Origin: Desulfoscipio sp. XC116
Lineage (GTDB): Bacteria; Bacillota; Desulfotomaculia; Desulfotomaculales; Desulfallaceae
Assembly (NCBI RefSeq): GCF_039851975.1
Contig: NZ_CP156660.1
Coordinates: forward strand, 1,240,001-1,304,000
Length of the DNA: 64,000 nt
Direction of reading: 5' to 3'
Positions 1 through 9,425 of this stretch are shown piece after piece (the stretch's first letter is position 1; each line of letters starts with the position of its first letter). Position numbers and translations under genes: made by a program. Below the pieces are notes generated by a model. The model worked only from the letters and a program-made list of their open reading frames with translations, made no database searches and was not told the DNA's origin.

Positions 1-22
1 AAAAGAACAGTCGCAGATTTTC

Positions 23-703
23 TTAAATCCACGAACGTAATTTATACTTATCCAGTATGGTTACCTGTCCTTTTTTAACGTCAATAGCCTTTTGGCGTTT
101 GAAGTCATTAATGATACGGTTGGCGGTTTCCCGGGAGGTGCCGATTAAACTGGCCAGATCCTGATTGGTCAGTGAAATGTCAATTACTATACCCCGGTCG
201 GTTTTAGTGCCTTGCTCGCCGGCCAGGAAAAGCAGCATGCTGGCGGCGCGGCGGGTGGTATCCATTAAAGCCAGCTCAATTAGCTGATTCTGAGATATGC
301 GCAGGCGTCTGGCCATAATTTTTAATAATCCCAGGGCTATGTCGGGGTGAGTGCCAATGAATCTTTCCATATCGGTGTTTCTGATAAGACCCACGGTACA
401 GTCTTCGATTACTTCGGCTGTTGCCGGGTAGGTGCCGTCGTCAAATAAAACCACTTCCGCAAACACTTCCCCGGGGTTGATAAAGTGTAATATATGCTCT
501 CGCCCGTCTTTAGTGCGCTTGGTCACCTTGACCCGGCCTGATTTAACAAAAAATACTGCCTCTCCGGGCTCGTCCTCCATAAAAATAATCCGGCCTTTTT
601 GATAGCTGCGCTCCAATATGAACTTTTCTATTTCCTCCAGCTGCTGCCGCTCCAGCAGTGTAAACAATGGTATTTTCTTTAATATTTCTAAATTTCCCGC
701 CAT
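23..703 (-). CDS. Crp/Fnr-family transcriptional regulator
   Basis: Cytoplasmic DNA-binding regulator with an N-terminal cyclic-nucleotide-binding-like beta-roll (about residues 10-125, including a PGEVFAEV stretch) and a C-terminal Crp-type helix-turn-helix (LTNQDLASLIGTSRETANR, near residues 177-195). Length of about 226 residues is normal for the family. I start it at the ATG at 703 because AAGGAG lies 9 nt upstream; an in-frame ATG at 757 adds 18 residues but has no ribosome site. No cysteine set for an Fnr Fe-S cluster is visible, so the ligand is unknown. It is followed on the same strand only by the window edge; its targets cannot be read from the sequence. Confidence 0.9.
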   Translation of the reverse strand: MAGNLEILKKIPLFTLLERQQLEEIEKFILERSYQKGRIIFMEDEPGEAVFFVKSGRVKVTKRTKDGREHILHFINPGEVFAEVVLFDDGTYPATAEVIEDCTVGLIRNTDMERFIGTHPDIALGLLKIMARRLRISQNQLIELALMDTTRRAASMLLFLAGEQGTKTDRGIVIDISLTNQDLASLIGTSRETANRIINDFKRQKAIDVKKGQVTILDKYKLRSWI

Positions 704-773
704 AGAGAAACGCTCCTTGTTAAATTCTAAGTACTCCATTATTATAACATGTCCCAATGGTGTGGCGGGTAAG

Positions 774-798
774 AAAAAAGCCGGATTTATTATCCGGC
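774..798 (-). terminator. Rho-independent terminator of the 790-1065 gene
   Basis: On the minus strand a 7-bp stem GCCGGAT/ATCCGGC with a 5-nt loop is followed by six T. The hairpin includes the TAA stop of the upstream small gene, an economical arrangement, and separates it from the Crp/Fnr gene. Confidence 0.75.
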
Positions 799-1065
799 CC
801 TGACCAGGCTAAAAAATTCGTCGCCCAATTTGGTAGCGCTGCAAATTTTACTTTTACCCTCGGTGGATATCTCTACCAGACCCAGGGCATACAGCTGCAT
901 GATAATATGATCCAGCACTGCTCTTTTAACGCGGGCCGACAGCGAAAGGTCCTCTTTATTCATATTTCCCTGCTCCAGCAGCGCCTGCAATACTCTCTCC
1001 GCTTCCTCCGGCAGTCTATCATTGGCTTTGCGCAGAAAATCAGCCAGGCTTGTTGTAGTTAGCAT
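790..1065 (-). CDS. Small conserved hypothetical, winged-helix-like
   Basis: 91-residue protein, predicted mostly helical with a C-terminal 'LYALGLVEISTEGKSK' stretch that resembles the recognition helix and beta wing of a winged-helix fold; I recognise no named family. AGGAGG lies 11 nt before the ATG, so the start is firm. It sits just upstream of the Crp/Fnr regulator but is separated from it by a terminator, so it is probably its own transcription unit. Function unknown; a DNA-binding role is only a guess from the fold impression. Confidence 0.65.
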   Translation of the reverse strand: MLTTTSLADFLRKANDRLPEEAERVLQALLEQGNMNKEDLSLSARVKRAVLDHIIMQLYALGLVEISTEGKSKICSATKLGDEFFSLVRAG

Positions 1066-1140
1066 ATAATTCCTTAACCTCCTGTTTAACTAGTTTTATT
1101 TAGATATAGTATGTGCACTTTTTGCTTGATTAATAAGTCA

Positions 1141-1174
1141 AAAAAGCCCGGTCGAAAAAAAATTCGACCGGGCC
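1141..1174 (-). terminator. Strong terminator after the Fe-S protein gene
   Basis: Perfect 11-bp stem GCCCGGTCGAA/TTCGACCGGGC, loop of T residues, followed by TTTTTT on the minus strand, 16 nt beyond the stop codon of the heterodisulfide-reductase-like gene. Confidence 0.85.
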
Positions 1175-1189
1175 TTGAATTTTTAGAAC

Positions 1190-2350
1190 CTAATCTATGC
1201 TGTCCGCAATCAATTCACTTATATCTTTGACGGCCATCTTTTCGTCCTTGTCAATATTTTTCAGGCTGTCTTCCAGCATAACAATGCAATATGGGCAGGC
1301 GGTGACTACGTAATCAGCTTCCTTGTCCATCGCTTCCTTGGCTTTGACATCCGAGAAACGCATGCCGGCTTCGGTTTCCATCCAGATACGGGCCCCGCCG
1401 CCGCTACAGCACATGCTGTCGTCTTTGGTTTTATCAAACTCTATAAACTTAAGATCCGGAATAGAGGTTATTATTTCTCGCGGTGCTTCAAATACTTTAC
1501 TGTGCCTGCCCAGGTAGCAGGGCTCGTGGTAAATGACTTTTTTGTCCAGTCCTTTAGCGGGTTTGATTTTACCTTCCTTGAGCAGCTGGGCGTACAGCTC
1601 GGTGTAGTGAATTACTTCAAACTCGCCGCCAAATTCGGGATATTCATTTTTAAATGTCCAGTAGCAGTGCGGCGAGGTGGTAACAATTTTCTTGACTCCC
1701 TTGCTGTTGAACAGCTCAATGTTGGATTCAGCCAAGTTGGTAAATTCCTCTTCGGCACCGATTTTACGCACTGCTTCACCACAGCATTTTTCTTCATTAC
1801 CAATTATGCCGAAACTGACGCCTGCTTTTTGCAGGGTGGCGGCGATGGCGCGGGCTATTTTCTGGCTGCGGCCGTCAAAGGCCGAAGTACAGCAGACAAA
1901 CAACAGGTATTCCTGCTCACCGTTAAAAGTAGGAATATCCAGTCCCTGTGTCCAGGCGGTTCGTTTTTCACTGTCCTGGGACCAGGGATTACTGTTGCTG
2001 TTAATACTGCCCAGCACGGCTTTCAGGTTTTTGGGAATGCCACCGGTTTCACAAAGTACGGAGCGCATAGCACGGACAACATTAATAATGTTTACGCCGC
2101 GGGGACAGCGTACTACGCATTGCCCGCAGGTAGTGCAAGCAAAAAGAATATCGTCGCTTTCATAACCGTCGAGACCCAGCCGACCCATGTAAATCATCTG
2201 GCGGATGCTGAACGGGCTTTCCTTTTCCATCCTGCCCCAGGGGCAGGAGCCGCTGCATAAGCCGCATTGTTTACAAAGGGTAATATCTTGGCCGCCCATT
2301 TCAAGGACAACTTCTCTAACCTCATCAAAATAATTAACCGCTTCTGACAT
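1190..2350 (-). CDS. HdrD/GlpC-like (Fe-S)-binding oxidoreductase subunit
   Basis: 386 residues. The N-terminus has two 4Fe-4S motifs, CKQCGLCSGSCP (about 26-37) and CTTCGQCVVRCP (about 72-83). Two CCG (heterodisulfide reductase B-like) domains follow, with the cysteine sets CCxxAF...EKCCGE...SPHC and HEPCYLG...CCSGGGARIW...CPYC that bind the non-cubane cluster in HdrB. This is the HdrD/TmcB/GlpC type of electron-transfer subunit, acting on a thiol-disulfide or quinol pair at the membrane face. No membrane subunit or HdrA partner is adjacent, so the redox partner is unknown. GAGGAG is 5-8 nt before the ATG. It appears monocistronic, closed by the terminator at 1141. Confidence 0.88.
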   Translation of the reverse strand: MSEAVNYFDEVREVVLEMGGQDITLCKQCGLCSGSCPWGRMEKESPFSIRQMIYMGRLGLDGYESDDILFACTTCGQCVVRCPRGVNIINVVRAMRSVLCETGGIPKNLKAVLGSINSNSNPWSQDSEKRTAWTQGLDIPTFNGEQEYLLFVCCTSAFDGRSQKIARAIAATLQKAGVSFGIIGNEEKCCGEAVRKIGAEEEFTNLAESNIELFNSKGVKKIVTTSPHCYWTFKNEYPEFGGEFEVIHYTELYAQLLKEGKIKPAKGLDKKVIYHEPCYLGRHSKVFEAPREIITSIPDLKFIEFDKTKDDSMCCSGGGARIWMETEAGMRFSDVKAKEAMDKEADYVVTACPYCIVMLEDSLKNIDKDEKMAVKDISELIADSID

Positions 2351-2540
2351 GATACTCCTCCTCTTCCCTTGCCAGCTTTAAATAAGGTTTTTATATATGG
2401 CCCGAAATTTTTACCTAAAACTTCGTCGATTTTGGCATGAAATCCTGCCTGTAAAATAAAAAGTTGCATAAATTTCTAAAGATAAAAATATAAAAATAAA
2501 ACCATTTTTAGTATCTGATGGGCATGACCGAAATTGTCTT

Positions 2541-2569
2541 TTAATAAAAGTATATTGCTTTGCTATAAT
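2541..2569 (+). promoter_or_regulatory. Candidate sigma-A promoter for the kinase-like gene
   Basis: TTAATA at 2541-2546 and a perfect TATAAT at 2564-2569 with a 17-nt spacer, about 70 nt before the start at 2637. The -35 box is poor; the -10 box is exact. The rest of the 2351-2636 gap shows nothing else. Confidence 0.4.
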
Positions 2570-2636
2570 TAATCGTTTTATAAAAGGGAAAAGTGCGCAA
2601 GTGCAGAAATAAATATAGTAGAAGAGGTGATAAATC

Positions 2637-3263
2637 ATGCGGCAAAAAAAAGAGAAAACTAAAAAAATAGCTATCTTGGGAGGACCCGGCACCGGTAAAA
2701 CTACGCTTTGTAAACAGTTGGATGTGGAATACAGCTTGGCCGGGTATATTAGCGACGTGTGTCTGGAATATGCCCGTACTTATATTGCCCGCTATGGTAT
2801 TCCCGCATCTATCTTTGAACAATTTTTGCTTTATGAGGGCCAGAAACGCCGGGAAAATGAACTTAAGCACTGTGATATCATTTTTTGCGATAACGCAACC
2901 ATTCTTAATTATGTTTACGGTTTACTCAGCTGTGATTTTAAGAATCCCAAGGAAATGTATGCTTTGATGAAACTTTTTGAGTGGGCTATGAAAGATCTGC
3001 CGGGTTATGAGGTGTTTTATATTCCTCGGGAGTTTGCCTGTGAAAAAGACGGTATTCGCTATCAAGATGATGATTTTGCTGTAATAGTGGATCAAAAGAT
3101 TAAAAACTTTTTAGACATTATGAATGTGCCTTATGTGGAAATAACCGGGGATTTGCCCGCCAGGGTGGAGAAGATGAAGCAGATTATTGGTTTTGAGCAA
3201 AAAAGACAGCCAGTGACCTTTATGTGTGACATTGATACTCAAAAGGTATTGGAGAACGATTAA
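2637..3263 (+). CDS. NadR-like P-loop kinase/ATPase (AAA_28 type)
   Basis: 208 residues. A Walker A loop GGPGTGKTTL is at about residues 15-24, and an IIFCDNATI stretch (about 80-88) looks like Walker B. The architecture matches the ribosylnicotinamide-kinase part of NadR and related small AAA_28 ATPases, which phosphorylate a small molecule such as nicotinamide riboside; the N-terminal regulator and nucleotidyltransferase parts of full NadR are absent. The start ATG is preceded by GAAGAGGTG at 10 nt. Monocistronic, with its own promoter candidate and terminator. The substrate cannot be told from the sequence. Confidence 0.7.
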   Translation: MRQKKEKTKKIAILGGPGTGKTTLCKQLDVEYSLAGYISDVCLEYARTYIARYGIPASIFEQFLLYEGQKRRENELKHCDIIFCDNATILNYVYGLLSCDFKNPKEMYALMKLFEWAMKDLPGYEVFYIPREFACEKDGIRYQDDDFAVIVDQKIKNFLDIMNVPYVEITGDLPARVEKMKQIIGFEQKRQPVTFMCDIDTQKVLEND

Positions 3264-3287
3264 GAAACTAACCTTTTGATATGTTAT

Positions 3288-3317
3288 AACCGGAGAAATC
3301 CGGTTGTTTCTTTTTTT
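3288..3317 (+). terminator. Terminator after the kinase-like gene
   Basis: Seven-bp stem AACCGGA/TCCGGTT with a GAAA tetraloop, then GTTTCTTTTTTT. It closes the 2637-3263 unit before the flavoprotein gene. Confidence 0.8.
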
Positions 3318-3418
3318 AGCAGGAAAAATAATCAGGAAGTAGAATTTTCAGTTAACTGCCATTTAATCTGTGATTTAACTTTCCAAGCTGAATTCGAAAA
3401 ATAAGGGGGAAGTGTATA

Positions 3419-5407
3419 GTGTTACTGTTATCGCCGGTGAAGATAGGCCGGATGGAATTAAAAAACCGCGTGGTTATGCCGGCCATGCACCTGGGGTATT
3501 GCCGCGATGGGTTTGTTAATGAACAATTGGTGGAGTTTTACCGGGTACGGGCCCGGGGTGGGGTAGGCCTCATTATGGTGGGCGGCTGTGCTATAGATAA
3601 GTATGGTCATGGCAATATGGTCAGGATAGATAATGATAAATATATACCCGGGCTGGCCGATCTGGTCAAAGGTGTGCACGAAGAGGGCGGGAAAATTGCG
3701 GCCCAGCTATTTCAGCCGGGACGTTACTCCTATTCCTTCCTTTCTGGCACTCAGCCCGTAGCACCTTCGCCCATTCCCTCCAAGCTAACCAGGCAGATGC
3801 CCAGAGCCCTTGCCGTGGACGAGATACAGGGCATTGTGGACTCCTTTGGCCTGGCGGCTGTCCGCGCTCAAAAAGCGGGTTTTGACGCTGTGGAGGCCAT
3901 CGGCAGCGCCGGCTACCTGATTTCACAGTTCCTTTCTCCGGTAACTAACCAGCGGGATGATGAATATGGCGGTGACTTTGAGCGGCGGATGCGTTTTGGT
4001 TTGGAGGTGGCCCGCCGCATCAGAACGGCGGTGGGGCCGGATTATCCGGTGCTCTTCCGGGTGGGAGGCAACGATTTCATGCTTGGGGGCAATACCAACC
4101 GGGAAATTGTTATGTTCTGCAAACGCTTGGAAGAAGCGGGCGTGGATGCTTTTAACGTTACCGGCGGCTGGCACGAAACAACAGTGCCGCAGATTACTAT
4201 GGCCGCGCCCCGGGGTGTGTTTGCTTATCTGGCCCGGGGTGTTCGCGAAGCGGTTGGCGTGCCCGTTATAGCTTGTAACAGGATTAATGATCCCGCGTTG
4301 GCTGAGGAGATACTGGCCAATGGTATGGCCGACCTGGTGGGTATGGCCCGGGCTATGATTGCCGACCCTGATTTGGTGGCTAAAACCGCGGCCGGTCAAG
4401 CCGGTGCGATAAGAAAATGCATTGGCTGCAACCAGGGCTGTCTGGACAGTGTGTTTACCATGAAACCCGTGGGCTGTTTGGTCAATGCCCGGGCCGGGCG
4501 CGAGCTGGAGCAGGAACCGGAGCCTGCGCGGCAAGTTAAACAAGTGCTGGTGGTGGGCGGCGGCCCCGGCGGTATGGAAGCGGCCCGAGTGGCGGCTGAG
4601 CGCGGGCACCGGGTTACCCTGTGGGAAAAAGACCGCCGGTTGGGCGGGCAGCTAAATCTGGCGGCGGTCCCCCCGGGCCGGGAAGAGTTTAGTACGGTTA
4701 TTGAATATTACAGGCATGAACTGGACCGGCTGGGTGTGCAGGTGGAACTTAACAAGGAAGCAGACGAAAACAGCATTAAATCTTTTGGTGCTGATGCGGT
4801 GGTTATGGCCACCGGGGCCGCTCCCATGCAGCCTCCTATTTTAGGTGTGGATGGCGCCAATGTGGTGCAGGCCTGGGATGTGCTGGCGGGACAAGCGGCC
4901 ACCGGTAAGCGGGTGGTCATTATCGGCGGCGGCGCAGTGGGTTGTGAAACGGCATTGCTGCTGGCCCGTAAAGGTACATTGGACGCCGATGCACTGCACT
5001 TTTTAGCCCTTAATAACGCTGAAAGCTGGGAGACATTAAAAGAGCTGGCCATCCGGGGAGTTAAGGAAGTTACCGTGGTGGAGATGCAAAAGGCAGTGGG
5101 CGCCGATATAGGCATATCCTCACGCTGGGTAATCCTTCAGGAAATGCACCGGTTTGGCGTAAAGACAATAACCAGGGCAACGGCAAGAGAGATTAATGAA
5201 CGTGGTGTGGTGCTGGATACGCAGGGCAAGGAGGAAGTGCTGGAGGCCGATACGGTAGTGCTGGCGGCGGGCTCGCGTTCGCTGAGTGGTCTATGCGAAA
5301 GGGTGAAGGAGCAGCTGCCCGAGGTATATGTAGTAGGTGATGCCGTTGCCCCGCGCAAAGCACTGGATGCAATTTATCAGGGTTATTTGGCGGGTGCGGT
5401 ATTATAA
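3419..5407 (+). CDS. NADH:flavin oxidoreductase, OYE/2,4-dienoyl-CoA reductase (FadH) family
   Basis: 662 residues. An N-terminal FMN-binding TIM barrel (1-340) is followed by the family's 4Fe-4S motif CIGCNQGCLD with a further Cys 11 residues on (about 340-365). Two dinucleotide-binding Rossmann parts follow (VLVVGGGPGGMEA near 381; RVVIIGGGAVGCE near 497). Enzymes of this build pass electrons from NAD(P)H through FAD, Fe-S and FMN to an enone or enoyl-CoA; family members include FadH and the bile-acid enzymes BaiCD/BaiH. The sequence does not fix the substrate. An extra segment of about 50 residues in the second Rossmann domain is common in clostridial members. The start is GTG with AAGGGGGA 8 nt upstream. 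It stands alone. Confidence 0.9.
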   Translation: MLLLSPVKIGRMELKNRVVMPAMHLGYCRDGFVNEQLVEFYRVRARGGVGLIMVGGCAIDKYGHGNMVRIDNDKYIPGLADLVKGVHEEGGKIAAQLFQPGRYSYSFLSGTQPVAPSPIPSKLTRQMPRALAVDEIQGIVDSFGLAAVRAQKAGFDAVEAIGSAGYLISQFLSPVTNQRDDEYGGDFERRMRFGLEVARRIRTAVGPDYPVLFRVGGNDFMLGGNTNREIVMFCKRLEEAGVDAFNVTGGWHETTVPQITMAAPRGVFAYLARGVREAVGVPVIACNRINDPALAEEILANGMADLVGMARAMIADPDLVAKTAAGQAGAIRKCIGCNQGCLDSVFTMKPVGCLVNARAGRELEQEPEPARQVKQVLVVGGGPGGMEAARVAAERGHRVTLWEKDRRLGGQLNLAAVPPGREEFSTVIEYYRHELDRLGVQVELNKEADENSIKSFGADAVVMATGAAPMQPPILGVDGANVVQAWDVLAGQAATGKRVVIIGGGAVGCETALLLARKGTLDADALHFLALNNAESWETLKELAIRGVKEVTVVEMQKAVGADIGISSRWVILQEMHRFGVKTITRATAREINERGVVLDTQGKEEVLEADTVVLAAGSRSLSGLCERVKEQLPEVYVVGDAVAPRKALDAIYQGYLAGAVL

Positions 5408-5529
5408 CTTATCTATGATAACCTATTTTGTTGTTATTACGGCGCATTGGCGGGCGGGCCAGACGCGGTTGGCCGGAGCTATGTTCACACTTGCAAGTGC
5501 ATACTGTTAAACGTTAGACGAATAAAAAT

Positions 5530-5555
5530 AAAAAGCCCCGGAGAATTCCGGGGCT
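5530..5555 (-). terminator. Terminator of acuA
   Basis: Stem AGCCCCGG/CCGGGGCT with a 6-nt loop, followed on the minus strand by TTTTATTTTTATT. It lies directly after the acuA stop. On the plus strand the T-tract is poor, so it serves mainly the minus strand. Confidence 0.8.
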
Positions 5556-5558
5556 TAA

Positions 5559-6176
5559 TTACAGTATGATGGAATTTTGGTATGTAAGATCGTCAAACAT
5601 CTCAATGTGATTTTTACTTACATTTTTACCGACGCGTACCATCAACATATTGGCGGAGTGTTCCAGTATTTCGGGGTCATCGGTGTGCCGCCTTTTGAAG
5701 TTCACCGATCCAAAAACATGTTTAAGCATGCTCTGGTATTCCCACACGCCCATACCGCTGTTTTTCAGGTCCCAGTGCCAATAAAACTCAGTGGTAATCA
5801 GCACATATTCCTCCAGCGCGGGGTTTTTAAAAGCTTCTTGTAAAATCGCCTTGGCCAGACCTTTTTTCTGCCATTCGCGGCTGATTTCAATGGCGCCCAG
5901 TTCCAGAATGCGTGGATGCCTGACCCAGCGGCTGTACTGGTTGGGATAGTGGAATAACACATAGCCAACAATTTCACGATCGAAACGAGCAATATAAACC
6001 ATTCCTTCGGGAAGGTTGGCTACTAAGCCCAAGGCTTCTTTTTGCCGTCTGGGATTTCTGAAATTGTTCAGTGCCTGGTTAATTTCCAATGAGTCCAGAT
6101 ATGCCAGGGAAACCGGTCCTTCAAAAAATACCGGCCCTCTGTCCGTTATTAATTCCTTAGCCATAGCCACCACCAT
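5559..6176 (-). CDS. acuA: GNAT acetyltransferase, AcuA type
   Basis: 205 residues of the GNAT fold. The acetyl-CoA pyrophosphate loop region reads REWQKKGLAKAIL (about 100-112), and an HWDLKNSGMGVWEY segment (about 134-147) is characteristic of AcuA. In Bacillus subtilis AcuA acetylates and inactivates acetyl-CoA synthetase, so a role in acetate/acyl-CoA control is likely. The partner deacetylase AcuC is not in the window. Two starts compete: ATG at 6176 with no clear ribosome site, and ATG at 6162 preceded closely by GGTGGTGG. The assignment rests on motif memory, not an alignment. Confidence 0.78.
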   Translation of the reverse strand: MVVAMAKELITDRGPVFFEGPVSLAYLDSLEINQALNNFRNPRRQKEALGLVANLPEGMVYIARFDREIVGYVLFHYPNQYSRWVRHPRILELGAIEISREWQKKGLAKAILQEAFKNPALEEYVLITTEFYWHWDLKNSGMGVWEYQSMLKHVFGSVNFKRRHTDDPEILEHSANMLMVRVGKNVSKNHIEMFDDLTYQNSIIL

Positions 6177-6362
6177 TTTCGCTTAATTTATGAAAACGCG
6201 CTCCCGGCGATATTTTCATTTATCTGATCCTGTAGATCACGGCTGTTTTCCAAAACTAGCGTATAATATTTATTATAACGTTGTTGTCAAGAGACTATTG
6301 CGTAAAATATTCTGAATTAAAGCTGAAAATCCTGCTAGATGAATTATTTTTTTAAAAAAAAC

Positions 6363-7715
6363 CTAATTCCAGGTGATTCCGTATTTCTGTGAGCGGTAAA
6401 GCAGTGCCGAGCGGGTAATACCCAACAGCTGGGCAGCCTTGGTTTGGTTGCCGCCGCTTTTTTGTAAAGCTTTTAATATCAACTCCTTCTCTACTTCCTC
6501 CAGTGAAATGCCTTGTTCTGGAAATTCCAGTACCAAACCGGAACTGGGCTTGGGAGAAGCATAAAGTTCCCTGGGTAAATGCTCGGTATTAATAGTTGTG
6601 CTGTGGCAGATAATGGCGGCCCGTTCAATTACATTTTGCAGTTCCCGGATATTGCCCGGCCAGTTGTAACTGCATAAAAGCTCCATAGCCTCGACGGATA
6701 TATTTTCTACCTGGTAAGCGGGACCGAATTTATTTAAAAAGTGCTTGGCCAGCAGAGGTATATCCTCCTTGCGTTCCCTGAGCGGCGGCAGGTGGATATG
6801 AATTACATTCAGCCGGTAAAACAAATCCTCCCTGAATTCTCCTTTGGTAATTGCTTCATTGAGCTGGCGATTGGTTGCGGCAATAACCCGGACATCTACC
6901 GACAATGTTTCAGTGCCGCCTACTCGCTCAAAAGTCTTTTCCTGTAATACCCTGAGCAGTTTAGCTTGCATATTTAAAGACATTTCGGCAATCTCATCTA
7001 AAAAGATAGTGCCTTTGTCAGCCAGTTCAAAACGACCCAGCTTGCGGGAGATTGCGCCGGTAAATGCGCCCCGCTCGTGTCCGAACAGCTCGCTTTCCAG
7101 TAGTTGTTCCGGCAGTGCCGCGCAGTTGACGGTTACGAAAGGTGCATTATGCCGCTTACTGTTATTATGGATGGCTACGGCGGCTACTTCCTTGCCCGTG
7201 CCGCTTTCACCGGTGATGAGCACACTGGCGTTACTATGGGCAACTTTTTCGATGAGAGCGATAATCTCCTGCATTATTTTGCTTTGGCCCACAATGTTAT
7301 CGTATTTGCTGGTCAGTTCGGAACGCAGAAAAGTCACTTCGGTTTCCAGCTGGCTCAATAACAGATTTTGCTTGATCACCAGCTTGAGCTCATCTAAATC
7401 AAAAGGTTTGGTGATATAGTCGGCGGCGCCCATTTTCATGGCCTCAATGGCTGTTTCTATGGTGCCGTGGGCGGTGAGCATGATAACTGGCAGCTTGGGG
7501 TTAATGGCTTTAGCTTCTTTTAAAACTTCCATGCCATCCATATCCGGCATGCGTAAATCCAAAATCACCAGGGCAGGGGACTCCTCCCGAATTAAATCCA
7601 GTCCTTGTTGGCCCCGGTAAGCTACTATGGCTTGGTATCCCTCCTGACGCATGGCCCGGTCCAGTGCCCAACACATATGTTCTTCATCATCAACGATTAA
7701 TATCTTATGTGCCAT
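6363..7715 (-). CDS. Sigma-54-dependent response regulator, NtrC/AtoC/ZraR family
   Basis: 450 residues: receiver domain with DD pair (residues 9-10) and phospho-acceptor Asp in VILDLRMPDMDG (about 52); AAA+ domain with Walker A GESGTGKE (about 168-175), the sigma-54 contact loop GAFTGA (about 214-219) and the GNIRELQN signature; and a Fis-type helix-turn-helix at the C-terminus (GNQTKAAQLLGITRSALLYR). All functional motifs are intact. It is 23 nt downstream of the histidine kinase gene and surely co-transcribed. Its obvious target is the divergent tauE operon, whose upstream region carries a sigma-54 promoter and repeats (9426-9596). Confidence 0.95.
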   Translation of the reverse strand: MAHKILIVDDEEHMCWALDRAMRQEGYQAIVAYRGQQGLDLIREESPALVILDLRMPDMDGMEVLKEAKAINPKLPVIMLTAHGTIETAIEAMKMGAADYITKPFDLDELKLVIKQNLLLSQLETEVTFLRSELTSKYDNIVGQSKIMQEIIALIEKVAHSNASVLITGESGTGKEVAAVAIHNNSKRHNAPFVTVNCAALPEQLLESELFGHERGAFTGAISRKLGRFELADKGTIFLDEIAEMSLNMQAKLLRVLQEKTFERVGGTETLSVDVRVIAATNRQLNEAITKGEFREDLFYRLNVIHIHLPPLRERKEDIPLLAKHFLNKFGPAYQVENISVEAMELLCSYNWPGNIRELQNVIERAAIICHSTTINTEHLPRELYASPKPSSGLVLEFPEQGISLEEVEKELILKALQKSGGNQTKAAQLLGITRSALLYRSQKYGITWN

Positions 7716-7738
7716 TTTTGTCCCCCCAGTTCAATTGC

Positions 7739-9292
7739 TTAATTATACAGATCCCACGTTTCCGGCAGGGGTAATTGTACTGTAAAAGTGGTTCCTTCAT
7801 TGATGTGGCTGCTGACATTAATATGTCCGCCGTGCGCACGTACTATCTGGTGGCTTATAGACAATCCCAGACCGGCGCCGCTTTCCTTGGTGGTATAAAA
7901 CGGGTCGAATATACTGCCCAGCTCGGCTAGTTCAATACCCGAGCCATTGTCGGTGAAGTCTGTATATACCCATTTACTGTCATGAAACGTTTTGATGGTT
8001 AATGTGCCGCCATCGGGCATGGCCTGTGCGGCGTTTAATATTAGATTGACAAAAACCTGCTTGATTTTTTCCGCGTCGACCTCGGTATACGGTATGCTTT
8101 CGTCGAACTGCAGCTGAAGTTGAATATGCTGCTGGCGTAGCATAGGCGAAGTAAAAGTGAGTACTTTTTCCAACAGTGCATTTATAAACGCGCTTTGTAC
8201 GATATGTTTGCTGGGCCGTCCGAAATCCAATAATTCCTGAATTACTCGGTTGGAGCGGCTGATCTGCTCGTTAATTATTTTTACATACTCCTGCGTTTCA
8301 CTGATATGGGCGAAATCCTTTTCCATTAATTGTACAGTAGCTTTTATAACACCGATGGGGTTGCGCAGTTCATGAGCCACACCGGTGACCAGTCTGCCTA
8401 AGGCTGCCAGTCGTTCTGAGCGTCTTAACTCTTCCTCTAATTTTTCCTTCTCCGCCAGGGAAGCGGCCATTCTGTTCACAGCCCGGGCGATTTGGCCGGC
8501 TTCGCCGGGCAAATCGGGTATGGGGTGGCTGAGGTCCCTTTCCATAATACGCAAGCCGTTTTTAATTTTACTTACGCCACTGGTTAAATTGTGCATGATT
8601 ATTAGGGCCCCAAAAGGACTAATCATTAGAGCCAGCAGAGTAAAGTATCGGGTCATGGTGCGAAAATACCGGCTTTGAGCAAAGATGGGATGCACACCCT
8701 GATCGGCCCAGACTACAGCAACCAGTTGACCGTCAATGGTAACCGGGGACAAGTATTCGTAAGTCTGGTCATTTAGGCTGCTGGTTAACCGGGCCAGCGG
8801 TTGGCCTCCGGCGGCTACGTTAATTAATCCGCTGTTGGCTTCGTCTAAAATTCGCCTTTCTCTTTCCCTTTCTTCTTCCGGTCTTAACTTGCGGTATTGA
8901 TGCAAAAAACCTTGTACAAAGATTTGGCCCGTTTCGGGAATATATATCCCGAAACGCACTCCCGGGTTGCTGGGTACCAGCGGGCTGGCTGCCCGGTCAA
9001 AGGCTGTCTTGAGCAGTTCAACCTTATGGTTGGTTTCAAGTTTATATATATCTGTGTTGCCGGTATGAGTGATTGTTTTCTTAATGTCCGGTATAACCAC
9101 CGAATCAATGATAGTACCCAGCTTTTCCTTGCGTTCTATGAACATGGCTTCGTCGCTGCGGCTGGCAAAAAATAAGTCATACATAATTACCAGTACGGGA
9201 ATTATGAGCAGTAATGTAATAACTACTAAAAATTGATTGCGCAAGCTTTGGCCAATGAACCCGACGAAATAACCACTATCTTGTTTATTCAT
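7739..9292 (-). CDS. Membrane sensor histidine kinase, partner of the NtrC-like regulator
   Basis: About 517 residues. A transmembrane helix (residues 19-40) precedes an extracytoplasmic sensor of about 180 residues; a second helix (YFTLLALMISPFGALIIMH) is followed by a HAMP linker. The HisKA domain has the phospho-acceptor in VAHELRNPIG, and the HATPase has N (LILNAAQAMP), G1 (DNGSGI) and G2 (GAGLGLSI) boxes. I choose ATG 9292 (AAAGG 7 nt upstream) over a TTG at 9313. The sensor has a stretch of charged residues (RPEEERERERR) but no known ligand fold I can name. Operon with the regulator; stimulus possibly linked to sulfur anions given the target exporter (inference). Confidence 0.93.
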   Translation of the reverse strand: MNKQDSGYFVGFIGQSLRNQFLVVITLLLIIPVLVIMYDLFFASRSDEAMFIERKEKLGTIIDSVVIPDIKKTITHTGNTDIYKLETNHKVELLKTAFDRAASPLVPSNPGVRFGIYIPETGQIFVQGFLHQYRKLRPEEERERERRILDEANSGLINVAAGGQPLARLTSSLNDQTYEYLSPVTIDGQLVAVVWADQGVHPIFAQSRYFRTMTRYFTLLALMISPFGALIIMHNLTSGVSKIKNGLRIMERDLSHPIPDLPGEAGQIARAVNRMAASLAEKEKLEEELRRSERLAALGRLVTGVAHELRNPIGVIKATVQLMEKDFAHISETQEYVKIINEQISRSNRVIQELLDFGRPSKHIVQSAFINALLEKVLTFTSPMLRQQHIQLQLQFDESIPYTEVDAEKIKQVFVNLILNAAQAMPDGGTLTIKTFHDSKWVYTDFTDNGSGIELAELGSIFDPFYTTKESGAGLGLSISHQIVRAHGGHINVSSHINEGTTFTVQLPLPETWDLYN

Positions 9293-9425
9293 GTGTTTAC
9301 CTTTCCCTGCCAATTAGGTTAAAGCCTCGCTTACTTGAACTTTGTGCCCTTTTTAACAATTTTAAATGTTTGACGATATAATTGCAAGCTATTATTATAT
9401 AGAATGTCTGATAACGCACAAACCG

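Noticed and set aside
1502-2260. 252-residue plus-strand frame inside the Fe-S protein gene
   Set aside because: Opposite-strand shadow; the minus strand has all cysteine motifs and a ribosome site.
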